From Pseudobdellovibrionaceae bacterium (lineage in GTDB: Bacteria > Bdellovibrionota > FAC87 > UBA2466 > JACKAF01): DNA of 64,000 nucleotides. Both the position numbers and the translations under genes were made by a program. The notes under the pieces were generated by a model. The model had not been told where the DNA came from. It did not search any database and saw only the letters and a list, made by a program, of their open reading frames with translations. The DNA lies in contig JACKAF010000003.1 in assembly GCA_020635235.1 (NCBI GenBank), positions 62,001 through 126,000 on the forward strand, in the 5' to 3' direction. Positions 8,607 to 17,217 of this stretch are shown one piece after another; position 1 is the stretch's first letter; every line of letters starts with the position of its first letter.

Positions 8607-9320
8607 ATGGAAGCGATTGTTTTAGCAGGTGGTTTAGGAAAGAGATTACGAAGCGCTGTGCCGGATCTCCCTAAGCCCATGGCACCTATTGCGGGACGCC
8701 CTTTTTTGGAACACCAACTGGACTACTGGGAGCGCGAAGGCGTTACCCGAGCCATCCTCGCCGTCAGCTACATGGCCGACAAAATCCAGGATCACTTTGG
8801 AAACCGCTACGACGGCGTAGAACTCGACTATTCGGTTGAAACTGAACCTCTGGGAACGGGGGGAGGTCTACTCCTTGCTTTGGAAAAACTTCGCGACAAA
8901 GACGAGAGTTTTTTGGTTTTGAATGGGGATACGTTTTTTGAAGTAAAGCTGGACTACCTTCTGACGTTCCACCGGGCGAAGCAGGCCGATTTGACTTTGT
9001 CGCTCCACTCGGTGGATGCCAATGATCGCTACAGCGGAATCGATCTCGCTGAAGACGGACGGGTCGAGTCCATACGCAAACGGGAATCTGGCCAAGGCAA
9101 AATGCTCGTCAATGGCGGTGCCTACCTGGCAAAGGCGTCCCTGTTTACCGAAGCGCTGGGGGAGAAGGGGCCGCGGTCGTTGGAAGACGATCTGATGCCG
9201 CAGTGGCTCAAATCCAGGAAGAATGTTTACGGGTTTATTTCCACGGGAAGGTTCATCGACATCGGCGTACCGGAAGACTACGCCGCGGCCGAAGGGATCA
9301 TACGGGAGGTCCTGTCATGA
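8607..9320 (+). CDS. hddC: D-glycero-alpha-D-manno-heptose 1-phosphate guanylyltransferase
   Basis: 237-residue nucleotidyltransferase. The N-terminal motif is IVLAGGLGKRLRSAVPDLPKPMAPIAGRPFLEHQLDYW, followed by LGTGGGLLLAL and LVLNGDTFFEV, where the aspartate binds metal. Length and motifs fit HddC, which makes GDP-heptose from heptose 1-phosphate and GTP. It lies between the ColD-like gene and gmhA, and its stop overlaps the gmhA start (ATGA). RmlA-like or mannose-1-phosphate transferases are the alternatives by fold; the neighbouring heptose genes decide the call. Confidence 0.88.
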   Translation: MEAIVLAGGLGKRLRSAVPDLPKPMAPIAGRPFLEHQLDYWEREGVTRAILAVSYMADKIQDHFGNRYDGVELDYSVETEPLGTGGGLLLALEKLRDKDESFLVLNGDTFFEVKLDYLLTFHRAKQADLTLSLHSVDANDRYSGIDLAEDGRVESIRKRESGQGKMLVNGGAYLAKASLFTEALGEKGPRSLEDDLMPQWLKSRKNVYGFISTGRFIDIGVPEDYAAAEGIIREVLS

Positions 9321-9913
9321 AACACTACATCGAGACGCTTCGTAGAAATATTGAAGACTCCATCGAGGCGCACCAGCGACTGCTAGCCGCCGAAGGGATG
9401 CAGGAAGTTTTCGCGCAGGCGGTGAAGCTTGTGGTTGATGCCTACAAAAAAGGTGGGCGTTTGTACATCGCGGGAAACGGTGGCTCGGCGGCCGATGCCC
9501 AGCATTTGGCGGCTGAGTTTGTGAGCAAGCTTGCGCGCCCCAGAGCGCCGCTCCCGGCAGAGGCCTTGACAGTCGATACCTCCATTCTGACGGCGATAGG
9601 CAATGATTACGGTTACGACCAGGTTTTCTCTCGCCAGATTCGGGGGAAGATGACTCCGCGCGATGTGTTCCTGGGAATAACCACCTCAGGGCAGTCGATC
9701 AATATTTTGAAAGCTTTGGAAACTTGCAAGGACATGGAGATTCCCTCCATTGTGTTTTGTGGTCGGGATGGCGGGCCCGCCAAACCGCTTGCAGATTTAT
9801 GTGTGGTGGCTCCTGGAAGTGCCACCAGTCGAATTCAAGAAAATCATATTGTGCTCTATCATACGCTTTGTGAGTGTGTGGAGTCGGAGCTCTTTCCCGA
9901 GGAGAATGCTTAA
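9317..9913 (+). CDS. gmhA: Sedoheptulose 7-phosphate isomerase
   Basis: 198 residues from the ATG at 9317, preceded by GGGAGG at 9304-9309. SIS-domain signatures are present: LYIAGNGGSAADAQHLAAEF near residue 50 and GITTSGQSINILKAL near residue 120. GmhA converts sedoheptulose 7-phosphate to D-glycero-D-manno-heptose 7-phosphate, the entry step to all heptose nucleotides. The gene overlaps hddC upstream and its TAA shares a base with the next ATG (TAATG), so it is tightly embedded in the operon. This copy probably serves the GDP-heptose branch; another copy could exist outside the window. Confidence 0.93.
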   Translation: MKHYIETLRRNIEDSIEAHQRLLAAEGMQEVFAQAVKLVVDAYKKGGRLYIAGNGGSAADAQHLAAEFVSKLARPRAPLPAEALTVDTSILTAIGNDYGYDQVFSRQIRGKMTPRDVFLGITTSGQSINILKALETCKDMEIPSIVFCGRDGGPAKPLADLCVVAPGSATSRIQENHIVLYHTLCECVESELFPEENA

Positions 9914-10851
9914 TGGGCTTTAATATTTTGGTCACAGGTGGCGCGGGCTACATTGGATCGATTCTAGTACCTGAGCTGCTTAACGCTGGCCACAAAGTGA
10001 CTGTCGTGGACAATTTTGTCTACGGCGAAAACAGTTTGGCTCAGTGTGCAGCCGACCCAAATTTTGATGTTGTGAATGCCGACGTTCGAAATTACGAAGT
10101 GGTGGATCCGCTTACCAAGAAGGCGGATGTCATTATTCCGTTGGCGGCACTGGTCGGGGCTCCGCTTTGTAAGAAGAACCCGGTGGGAGCGCAGACCATC
10201 AATCATGACGCCCCCTCGCACCAGTTCAAGACTTTGAGCAAAGATCAGTGGGTACTCATGCCCACCAGCAATAGTGCTTACGGCTCGGGACAAGGATCCA
10301 AATTCTGCACCGAAGAAACCCCTTTGCAGCCCATCTCCATTTATGCGCGCGACAAAGTCCTCGTCGAAAAAGAACTCATGGAGCATGAAAATGCGATTAG
10401 CTTTCGTCTAGCGACGGTCTTTGGGATGTCACCGCGCATGCGCATTGATTTGCTCGTGAATGACTTTGTTTATCGGGCTTGCAAAGATAGCTGCGTGACT
10501 TTGTTTGAGGCGCACTTCAAGCGCAACTACATCCACGTGCGTGACGTAACCCGTGTCTTTCTGTACGCCATTGAGAACTTCGATAAGATGAAGGGCAACA
10601 TCTATAACGTGGGGCTAGGGGACGCGAATCTTTCAAAGCTTGAGCTTTGCCAAGTCATCCAACGACACCTTCCGAAGTTTGTCTTTTTGGAAGCGCCTGT
10701 CGGTGAGGATCCGGACAAGCGGGATTACATTGTGTCGAACGAGAAGCTGGAAAAGACCGGCTTCCGAAATGCCTTCTCGCTAGACATGGGCATTGCCGAG
10801 CTCATCAAGGGCTTCCAGATGATCAAGAATTCCCGCTTTTCCAACGTCTAG
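9913..10851 (+). CDS. Cj1427-like GDP-heptose 4-dehydrogenase (extended SDR)
   Basis: 312 residues. The NAD-binding loop GGAGYIG is at 9-15, the catalytic Tyr144/Lys148 in YARDK. Long stretches (IIPLAALVGAPLCKKNP, FRLATVFGMSPRMR-DLLVNDF, RNYIHVRDV, GEDPDKRDYIVSN) resemble what I recall of Campylobacter jejuni Cj1427, which oxidises C4 of GDP-D-glycero-alpha-D-manno-heptose with bound NAD. That would give the 4-keto intermediate the ColD-like and TPP enzymes need, without a 4,6-dehydratase. The start is set by the TAATG overlap with gmhA; a longer frame from 9874 has no advantage. Confidence 0.82.
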   Translation: MGFNILVTGGAGYIGSILVPELLNAGHKVTVVDNFVYGENSLAQCAADPNFDVVNADVRNYEVVDPLTKKADVIIPLAALVGAPLCKKNPVGAQTINHDAPSHQFKTLSKDQWVLMPTSNSAYGSGQGSKFCTEETPLQPISIYARDKVLVEKELMEHENAISFRLATVFGMSPRMRIDLLVNDFVYRACKDSCVTLFEAHFKRNYIHVRDVTRVFLYAIENFDKMKGNIYNVGLGDANLSKLELCQVIQRHLPKFVFLEAPVGEDPDKRDYIVSNEKLEKTGFRNAFSLDMGIAELIKGFQMIKNSRFSNV

Positions 10852-10918
10852 GACTGGTATCCCCGGATAGGGCTTTGGTCTTGAGTTTCCGGCCCTCCCG
10901 TACTACTTTTGGAGACTT

Positions 10919-11668
10919 ATGAAAGTCAGCTTAATTGTCACGACCCTCAATGAAATTGAAGGGATGAAGGCCATCATGCCCCGCATCAAGCCGGAGTGGG
11001 TGGACCAGATCATCATCCTGGACGGCGGCTCCACCGATGGCACGATCGAGTACTCCAAAGAAAAGGGGTATTTCGTCTATGTTCAAAAGCGCATCGGTTT
11101 TCGCCACGCCTATAACGAAGTGATGCCGTACGTGGAAGGCGACGTCGTTTTGACGTTTAGTCCGGACGGGAACTCCATTCCGGAGCTGATTCCTGACATC
11201 ATCGAGAAGATGAAGGACGGCTATGACATGGTCATCGCTTCCCGCTACCTCGGGGATGCAAAAAGCGACGATGACGATCCCGTGACGTCGTTCGGCAACT
11301 GGCTTTTTACCCGCACCGTGAACCTGCTCCACGGAGGACGCTACACCGACGCGATGGTAATTTTCCGGGCGTATAAAAAGCGCCTCGTTTACGATTTGGA
11401 TCTAACGGAAGAAGAAGGCTACGCCACTGCCGAAAAACTTTTCCGCACTAACATCAGCTGGGAGCCTTTGCTCTCCGTGCGTGCTGCTAAGATGAAACTC
11501 AAGATTGGCGAAATTCCGGGCGACGAACCACCTCGCATTGGTGGCGAACGCAAGCTGAAGATCTTCAAGTGGGGTGCGGCCTACTACTTCCAGTTCCTGC
11601 GCGAAGTCTTCTTTTGGAAAGGCAACGCCACCTTGCAAGCTGGGCGGCTGGAAAAGCAACCGGCCTAA
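10919..11668 (+). CDS. Family 2 glycosyltransferase
   Basis: 249 residues, GT-A fold: VSLIVTTLNEIEGM at the N-terminus, ILDGGSTDGT near residue 35 and a TFSPDGNS metal-site equivalent near residue 79. Unlike many polyprenyl-phosphate transferases of this family it has no transmembrane tail; the C-terminus is basic and aromatic (FQFLREVFFWKGN). It sits 67 bp after the heptose dehydrogenase and closes the operon, so transfer of the modified heptose is a reasonable guess. It ends convergently, 15 bp from the next gene. Confidence 0.8.
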   Translation: MKVSLIVTTLNEIEGMKAIMPRIKPEWVDQIIILDGGSTDGTIEYSKEKGYFVYVQKRIGFRHAYNEVMPYVEGDVVLTFSPDGNSIPELIPDIIEKMKDGYDMVIASRYLGDAKSDDDDPVTSFGNWLFTRTVNLLHGGRYTDAMVIFRAYKKRLVYDLDLTEEEGYATAEKLFRTNISWEPLLSVRAAKMKLKIGEIPGDEPPRIGGERKLKIFKWGAAYYFQFLREVFFWKGNATLQAGRLEKQPA

Positions 11669-11683
11669 ATTGTCATAGTTTTT

Positions 11684-12940
11684 CTAAATTGATACCAATC
11701 TTCCTTCGAAGAGGCGTGCCCAATGCCTGCCGATGGCAGATCCCGCGTAATTTTCGTGAATGAGTTGTTTTGCTTGGCGGACGTGGTTGTCTCGTAATTC
11801 GGGGTTATCGAGATACGCAGATATCCCGCCTTCCCAATCGTTGAAATATACACAATCGTCAAAAGTTTCCAGAGCGGGAGTCTTCGTTGCTACAACGGGG
11901 ACGCCCTGTGCCAGTGACAACAGTGTTCTGTTGGGAGACTTTGCGAGTGAGAATTTATTTAGTGGATTAGGAACCAGAGTTACGTCGCATTCGCGGATAT
12001 TACGCTCGATGGAATCTATGGACCAATCCTTGTAGAGAGTAGGAATCGGAAAGTTAGGCTCAATTAATTCCGCATAGCGTTGGTAGTTATTGCTAATAAC
12101 TACCAGAACGAGTTCGTATTTTTTAGACAGCGAGCCAAGGGCATCACGAATGTCGAGTAGATCAGTCAGCCCGAAAGTTCCGGGAATACCCGTATGTCCA
12201 AACCAAAGGAGTCGTTTGGCATTGCTCGGAATTTTAGCTTTTTCGTCTTGAGCGGCAGCCCGTACGATGTTGGTTGGAGCAGTTTGTAAGGCTTGGCGAT
12301 GGGGCCAAAACAAAGAGCGGACATGGGCACGAACCAGCCTGTAAACCCTTTTTCCGGGAGTGCGAATGGTATTGAGCAGACTCTTCAGGGTTCTTGGAAC
12401 TACTGCAGTAATGATCCACTTCCATCCATGATCGAACATCCAGGTGCGTCGCTGTCTGGAGCATGTAACCTGCGAAAATGTAACGTCGTCGCTGTCTTCT
12501 AATCCATCTGGGATGATGAAGATCGGGGTAGAAGATCCAATTTCAGCGCGAATGCGATCCGCGAGGATTTTTCCGGTCGTGATCACGCCGGTTGCCTCCG
12601 AAGCCATCAGGCGGAAGTTGTCCAACATCTTTTTGAACTCACCGTCTTTTGATTGGATTTTTTTGGGGGGCCTGTCAAAAATGTTATCACAAAGATCAAT
12701 GTATACAGGGACGCCTTTCTTTCTTGCCTGCTTCAAAAGGCGATAATCCCAATCCGTGAAACTCTTAACAAAAACCACTGCCGCAAGAGGTTCACTAAAA
12801 TCAATGGAGTCGTTACGCGCATAGAATCGTGAGGTGAAGTTTTCTCCCAAGTGGCGTATGGGGATTAAGCAACGGTAGCGAACACTCGCGATCGTCGGAT
12901 CGGCGTGACTTACCTTCCAAGCGATTCGGCGCTGGTTCAT
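11684..12940 (-). CDS. GT4-like glycosyltransferase
   Basis: 418 residues from the ATG at 12940, whose bases overlap the stop of the ABC ATPase gene (ATGA). The C-terminal half has GT-B features: LLWFGHTGIPGTFGLTDLLD, a nucleotide-sugar site around RECDVTLVPNPLNKFSLAKSPNRTLLSLAQGVPVVATKTPALE, and a conserved acidic loop. The N-terminus (SHADPTIASVRYRCLIPIRHL) is seen in proteins of export-linked clusters. Coupling to the wzt-like gene suggests it builds or caps the exported glycan in the cytoplasm. Confidence 0.75.
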   Translation of the reverse strand: MNQRRIAWKVSHADPTIASVRYRCLIPIRHLGENFTSRFYARNDSIDFSEPLAAVVFVKSFTDWDYRLLKQARKKGVPVYIDLCDNIFDRPPKKIQSKDGEFKKMLDNFRLMASEATGVITTGKILADRIRAEIGSSTPIFIIPDGLEDSDDVTFSQVTCSRQRRTWMFDHGWKWIITAVVPRTLKSLLNTIRTPGKRVYRLVRAHVRSLFWPHRQALQTAPTNIVRAAAQDEKAKIPSNAKRLLWFGHTGIPGTFGLTDLLDIRDALGSLSKKYELVLVVISNNYQRYAELIEPNFPIPTLYKDWSIDSIERNIRECDVTLVPNPLNKFSLAKSPNRTLLSLAQGVPVVATKTPALETFDDCVYFNDWEGGISAYLDNPELRDNHVRQAKQLIHENYAGSAIGRHWARLFEGRLVSI

Positions 12941-14205
12941 ATTTGCGGATCCTCTGTTGTTGGTGGATTGTGGTCCCAATGGAATCCCACGCAGAAAGGT
13001 CCCATTCCCTTGGACGGAAGTTCGCCGGTTTTATAGAAGTCGCCGCGCTGGACATCCAACTTGAACTTTCCGACGACTTTGTCTGAAAGTAGGCCGTCAA
13101 CATGAATGTCATACGTCAGGTAATACTGTCCGGGTAAGAGGGGGAGACGATCCATTTCGAAATAGAGCGTACCGTCCTCGTGAACCTCGCCTAGGACTTC
13201 TTTAAGAATTCGGGCCGGGGCACCTGCTACCCGGGCTCCTAGCTTGTCTTCAATGATTACGGTTGCATTGGTGATGTACTTTGCAGATCCGGATATTCTG
13301 CGCTTGTAGACAAATCGCAGCCTGAGAGGCTCGCCAGTTTTCGGTGGGCCGTTTAGAATCTCGGCCGAAACATAGCGTAGAATCCCCGATCCCTTGCGCT
13401 TTCTCTCTTCTTCCAGTTGGAGGTCGTTCCCATTGCTGCCGGTAGTTCCGCTGGGACTGAACGTCGTTTCTTCAGTGGGGAGACTCGCAAAAACGCTTTT
13501 GGCCTCGACGGTCGGTCCATCAAACAAAATCTTGCCCCCGCGGAGTAATAAAGTACGTGTGCAGAAAGATGGGATCTGTTCGCGTCCGGCCACCATAAAG
13601 ATGACCGTCTTATTGTCAAAGATCGTCTGCTCAAGATCCGGGAAAACACGCAGTTGTGCTTGATCAAAAATAAAGATATCGGCCGGCACGCGCAAGCAGG
13701 CGTAGTGGGTAGGCTGATTCAATTTTCCCAGGGGGAGATCGCGAATCCTAACTTTACGAAGCGGTTCTAAGTTGCATTCCGAGAGGATCTCTTCGCTGAC
13801 GGATTTCACCTGTCCCCATGGAGCGCCTAAAAGCGAAGCAGCGGTCTGGCAGTACATTTCTACCGTCATTAAGGGACGCTCCAGAGCCAACTTTCCTGGT
13901 TGTACGATGCGTACGCTCTTAAACACTTTAACCCGGCCTCTGCTAGGCGCCGAAAGTTGCGCCGCAAGGCGCGCGATTGTAGATTTTCCGGACTGAGGAG
14001 ATCCCAGAACCGCCACGCGTTCACCGCTTGTGATGGAGAAAGACACATCTTGGAGCGCAAGAAAGTCGGACTTTCCAAGTCTTGTTGCATCCACAAACGG
14101 AAAAAGCATGGAAAGAAAGTGACGCCGTCGGCCCAGATCAATATTAGAACAGTACTTCTTAGTCACGTTACGAAAACTGAGAACCGTCGTGGGTTTAGAC
14201 GACAT
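12937..14205 (-). CDS. Wzt-like ABC exporter ATPase with degenerate catalytic motifs
   Basis: 422 residues from the ATG at 14205, overlapping the permease gene by 11 bp. Residues 1-250 are the nucleotide-binding domain; about 270-422 form the C-terminal beta-sandwich that in Wzt proteins recognises the capped polysaccharide. Walker A is intact (GSPQSGKST, 68-76). The signature region reads LPLGK (157-161) instead of an LSGG/SSGM form, Walker B ends in Gln182 (IFIFDQ) instead of the catalytic Glu, and the H-loop position reads VAGR (205-208) without a histidine. ATP binding is expected but hydrolysis should be poor unless a second ATPase helps. The reading frame is undamaged and the neighbours are normal, so this is not simple decay. 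Confidence 0.85.
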   Translation of the reverse strand: MSSKPTTVLSFRNVTKKYCSNIDLGRRRHFLSMLFPFVDATRLGKSDFLALQDVSFSITSGERVAVLGSPQSGKSTIARLAAQLSAPSRGRVKVFKSVRIVQPGKLALERPLMTVEMYCQTAASLLGAPWGQVKSVSEEILSECNLEPLRKVRIRDLPLGKLNQPTHYACLRVPADIFIFDQAQLRVFPDLEQTIFDNKTVIFMVAGREQIPSFCTRTLLLRGGKILFDGPTVEAKSVFASLPTEETTFSPSGTTGSNGNDLQLEEERKRKGSGILRYVSAEILNGPPKTGEPLRLRFVYKRRISGSAKYITNATVIIEDKLGARVAGAPARILKEVLGEVHEDGTLYFEMDRLPLLPGQYYLTYDIHVDGLLSDKVVGKFKLDVQRGDFYKTGELPSKGMGPFCVGFHWDHNPPTTEDPQI

Positions 14206-14977
14206 AATCCAATGCCGCCTTTCTAGATGATCGATAGAAGACAAATCCTAGGGCAAACGCGATCAACGCAAACACTACCGAAGCCAGTACCTCAGGGGCG
14301 TGCTGTACAGCCACGGCCGCGGCCCAGTTTCGTGGCGTGTTAATCAAATACGTGAGCGGATTGTATTGGTTGATTGTATGGAGCAATCCGTCGCTCGGTG
14401 TTTGGTATAAAATGGGGGCACTCCACATAAGTGCTTGGCCTAGAAAACCAACTCCGTAGCGAACGTCCTGATAGATCGTCCCTACACTCATGAAGGGCAA
14501 ACCTAGGCCGAGGCCCAACATCATGAGCATCGGGAGAAAGAGCAAAGAAAGCAGGAAAGACGGGCGAAACCAAACCCCAAAGGCAATCATCACAATCGCA
14601 ATTAGCGTCAACTTGACGACAAAGTTGATGAGGATTGCCCAGCACGTCGCAAATATCATCGTCATGTTGCCGATGGGAACCCGCTTCAGGAGTTGACGGG
14701 TTTTAAAGGCGACGTCCATGGGAGTGATGACGGCGTCCCAGAAGACCCCCCAGAAGAGAACTCCACAAAGGGCGTGGACTTCATAAGGGAGATGGGAGTC
14801 AGGGCTTCCGAAATTAAATTGTTTGCCCACGAAGATTAGAGGTATTGCAGAGGCGAGTGAATTGACAATGTTCCACCCATAGCCGAAAAAAGTCAGCCTG
14901 GCCCTGAACTGGAGTTCACGGTAGAAAAGAAACCAGCCTCGATGAAACTCCATCTTGATCCGATCAAGAAAGTTCAA
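14195..14977 (-). CDS. Wzm-like polysaccharide ABC exporter permease
   Basis: 260-residue ABC-2 type membrane protein with about six hydrophobic segments. An amphipathic N-terminus (FHRGWFLFYRELQFRARL) precedes the first segment, and the conserved GQALMWSAPILYQ and NPLTYLI blocks come before the last one. With the adjacent Wzt-like protein it should form the inner-membrane channel that moves a lipid-linked O-antigen or capsule chain to the periplasm. The gene order methyltransferase-permease-ATPase-glycosyltransferase is typical of ABC-dependent polysaccharide loci. Confidence 0.85.
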   Translation of the reverse strand: MNFLDRIKMEFHRGWFLFYRELQFRARLTFFGYGWNIVNSLASAIPLIFVGKQFNFGSPDSHLPYEVHALCGVLFWGVFWDAVITPMDVAFKTRQLLKRVPIGNMTMIFATCWAILINFVVKLTLIAIVMIAFGVWFRPSFLLSLLFLPMLMMLGLGLGLPFMSVGTIYQDVRYGVGFLGQALMWSAPILYQTPSDGLLHTINQYNPLTYLINTPRNWAAAVAVQHAPEVLASVVFALIAFALGFVFYRSSRKAALDYVV

Positions 14978-14996
14978 TGTTCTCTGCTCTCTTTAG

Positions 14997-16034
14997 CTAA
15001 TGGATTTGGCTTCCAGCGTTTGTCTCACCCAAGATTCTTTTGCCTACTTTTCGGCGAAGCCTAGTCCAAACAGAAGGCTGCGGTGGTGGCTCCTGAAGGT
15101 CATCACGCTGTGTCTCGGGCGTAGTCAGGGAAGGGGTGCCATTGGGCTCCCAAACGAGCAAGGTTGTTGCGTTCTTCAAAAGAATTGAACAAAAGTGTTT
15201 CCGTACGCGCGTCAGTCGAATGCTTCCCTCTAGCTCCATGGATCGCAGGATCGGATAAAGATTTAGATTTTGATCGCGTTTTGTTGCAAACGCTCGGTTG
15301 AGACTATCGATGTACTCCATTCGGTCCGGTCGCACATTCTCAAGCCATGTCGCTCCGGGTACTTGGAAACCGACAGGTTCCAAGTGAACGACGCGGATCA
15401 ATCCCGGTATGCCTTTGATGGCTTCAAAAAGCCTTTCCCCTACGCTAGGTATCTGTTCCAAGCTGTGGTGGCTGAAAACCACGGTCGGCTTTGCCTCGGC
15501 GAACATAGAAAAATCGGGCCGGTAGTAGTCAAAGGCGTGCGTGAAAAACGGCATCTTAGGGGCCGCCGACTGGGCGACGCGCTTGGCCAGATTCCGCGCC
15601 TCAGGCGTCAGCTCCAGGGCGTGGTATTCCGCATCCAGGGGAGCGCCATAGAGCCAGAGCTTAAAGAGGTTTTTTCCCCAGCCCGCTCCCAGCTCGACGA
15701 TGCGTTCGGCTCCGCGGGTTAGCTCCATCAAAGTGCGCATCTTGAGGGCTTCGATCATGAGTGTGGCGGTCGGCGAATCCACCTCCACGCTACGAATGTG
15801 TTGGCGATCCAGGATGAACCCAGTCTTTCTCCGTTCTAAGTCTCGTTCTTGATTTTTCTTAATGAGAACGGGGTCGCTGAAATCGGCACCGAAGTCGCGC
15901 CGCATCATTAAAATGATTCTGTTGAGTTCGGTTTCACCCGCGCCTAAAAGCCCTTCCGCTTTTTCAGCCGTTTTGGCCCAAAGATGGCCATACTGTGACA
16001 AAACCAAGGCTTCTCGTTCAGGAGTTGGATTCAT
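14997..16034 (-). CDS. SAM-dependent methyltransferase-like protein
   Basis: 345 residues from an ATG at 16034 that has GAGGA 8 nt upstream; a longer frame to 16064 lacks a site. The central motif IVELGAGWGKNLFKLWL (about residue 110) is a class I SAM-binding loop, followed by YHALELTPEARNLAKRV and VVFSHHSLEQIP. The first 100 residues are helical and unassigned. It is first in the minus-strand export unit, 20 bp before the permease. Modification of the glycan, possibly the terminal cap read by the Wzt-like domain, is an inference from position. Confidence 0.65.
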   Translation of the reverse strand: MNPTPEREALVLSQYGHLWAKTAEKAEGLLGAGETELNRIILMMRRDFGADFSDPVLIKKNQERDLERRKTGFILDRQHIRSVEVDSPTATLMIEALKMRTLMELTRGAERIVELGAGWGKNLFKLWLYGAPLDAEYHALELTPEARNLAKRVAQSAAPKMPFFTHAFDYYRPDFSMFAEAKPTVVFSHHSLEQIPSVGERLFEAIKGIPGLIRVVHLEPVGFQVPGATWLENVRPDRMEYIDSLNRAFATKRDQNLNLYPILRSMELEGSIRLTRVRKHFCSILLKNATTLLVWEPNGTPSLTTPETQRDDLQEPPPQPSVWTRLRRKVGKRILGETNAGSQIH

Positions 16035-16112
16035 TGCTAAATTCCTCTTTAAAAGCAGCCCCAATTAGAGTGCTGAAGGGGGAATACGTCAAGGGTTCCG
16101 CGGGCGAGCGGC

Positions 16113-16140
16113 TTGACAGTTGCGGCCTGCTATAGATACT
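16113..16140 (+). promoter_or_regulatory. Candidate sigma-70 promoter for the plus-strand glycan unit
   Basis: A perfect TTGACA (16113-16118) is followed after 16 bp by GATACT (16135-16140), 33 bp before the GTG start at 16174. It lies in the 139-bp gap between divergent units and is the best promoter-like string there. Confidence 0.45.
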
Positions 16141-16173
16141 CAGATTTTTGTCCTTTTTTTAGGGATAGCATAC

Positions 16174-17211
16174 GTGGACGACAAGCGGAGAAGACTACAA
16201 GTCAGGCCAAGTTTGAAGTGGGAGACGCTTTCGGGGTGTCCAAACTGCGGCGGGCGTGCGACGCGTCCCTGGTGCGACGGCTCCGATCGCCTCCACCGAA
16301 TGGCGGACGAGCGGTTTCACTTCGAGCGCTGTTCAAGTTGCCACGTGTCTTTCATGTCCCCCCGGCCGGAGGAAGAAAATATTGGCCGTTTTTATCCCGA
16401 GGACTACGGTCCCTACGTGCCGTCGGGCGGTGAGCCCAGAAAGGCGGTCCCCGCTCGGAAAAAGCCCCCCAAATCACCCAGATGGAAACGCGTGGTGTTG
16501 GGAGGGGTGCGCCGTCTCAATCGGGCAGCGGACGTGGTTTGGCCAAATCCTTTGAAAGGCACTCTGGATGAAACTTACGGGGAGGGCAACGGCCGCAGTT
16601 TTCTGGATTTTGGTTGCGGCTCAGACGCCTTTTTGAATCTTATGCGCAAGAAGGGTTGGACTACGACTGGAATGGACGTTTCCAGCACGACGGTCGACTT
16701 CGTTGTTAGAAGCGGGCACCGTGGGATCTTGGTAAACAGCGAATGCTGGACACAAATCGAGGATGAATCCTTGGATCTGGTTCGAATGAACCATGTCTTG
16801 GAGCACCTATATCGGCCAAAGGCGGTCTTGCGCGAGTTGCGCAGAAAGCTGCGTCGGGGTGGAGTGTTACATATCGCCGTTCCCAATCCCGCCAGCTTCG
16901 GGGCCCAGGCCTTCAAATCGGCGTGGTATCCGTTGGAATGCCCTAGGCACATCATATTTTACCCCCCGGGCGCGCTTCGGACGCTGTTGGAATCCGAGGG
17001 GTTTGCTGACGTTGAGGTTTTTCAGGAGGCCTTGGGCAAGGATCTGGCGCGCAGTATTGGCTACTTCCTTCAGGAACGGGGCAAAATGATCCATTGGCAC
17101 GTAGAGGATTTTCGAAAGAGCCCCTATTTTCAGGAAGCTTTGCACATCCCTGGTCTTCTTCTGTCCAGCGTGCAGAAGTCGGACCGCATCCACGCCTTTG
17201 CGAAAGCCTAA
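16174..17211 (+). CDS. Methyltransferase with N-terminal zinc ribbon
   Basis: About 345 residues from GTG at 16174 (AGGGA 8 nt upstream). The N-terminus carries two cysteine pairs, CPNCGG and CSSCHV, forming a likely zinc ribbon as in many sugar-modifying methyltransferases. The SAM-binding loop is FLDFGCGSDAFLNLMRKKG, then GMDVS and RMNHVLEHL. The overall plan fits the Methyltransf_23 class found in polysaccharide loci. It leads the plus-strand unit that continues with the duplicated GT8-like/MptE-like pairs, 6 bp before the first. Confidence 0.75.
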   Translation: MDDKRRRLQVRPSLKWETLSGCPNCGGRATRPWCDGSDRLHRMADERFHFERCSSCHVSFMSPRPEEENIGRFYPEDYGPYVPSGGEPRKAVPARKKPPKSPRWKRVVLGGVRRLNRAADVVWPNPLKGTLDETYGEGNGRSFLDFGCGSDAFLNLMRKKGWTTTGMDVSSTTVDFVVRSGHRGILVNSECWTQIEDESLDLVRMNHVLEHLYRPKAVLRELRRKLRRGGVLHIAVPNPASFGAQAFKSAWYPLECPRHIIFYPPGALRTLLESEGFADVEVFQEALGKDLARSIGYFLQERGKMIHWHVEDFRKSPYFQEALHIPGLLLSSVQKSDRIHAFAKA

Positions 17212-17217
17212 AGGAGA

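Noticed and set aside
16120..16173. Earlier start of the zinc-ribbon methyltransferase at 16120
   Set aside because: The extension overlaps the promoter-like region and lacks a ribosome site; GTG 16174 has AGGGA upstream.
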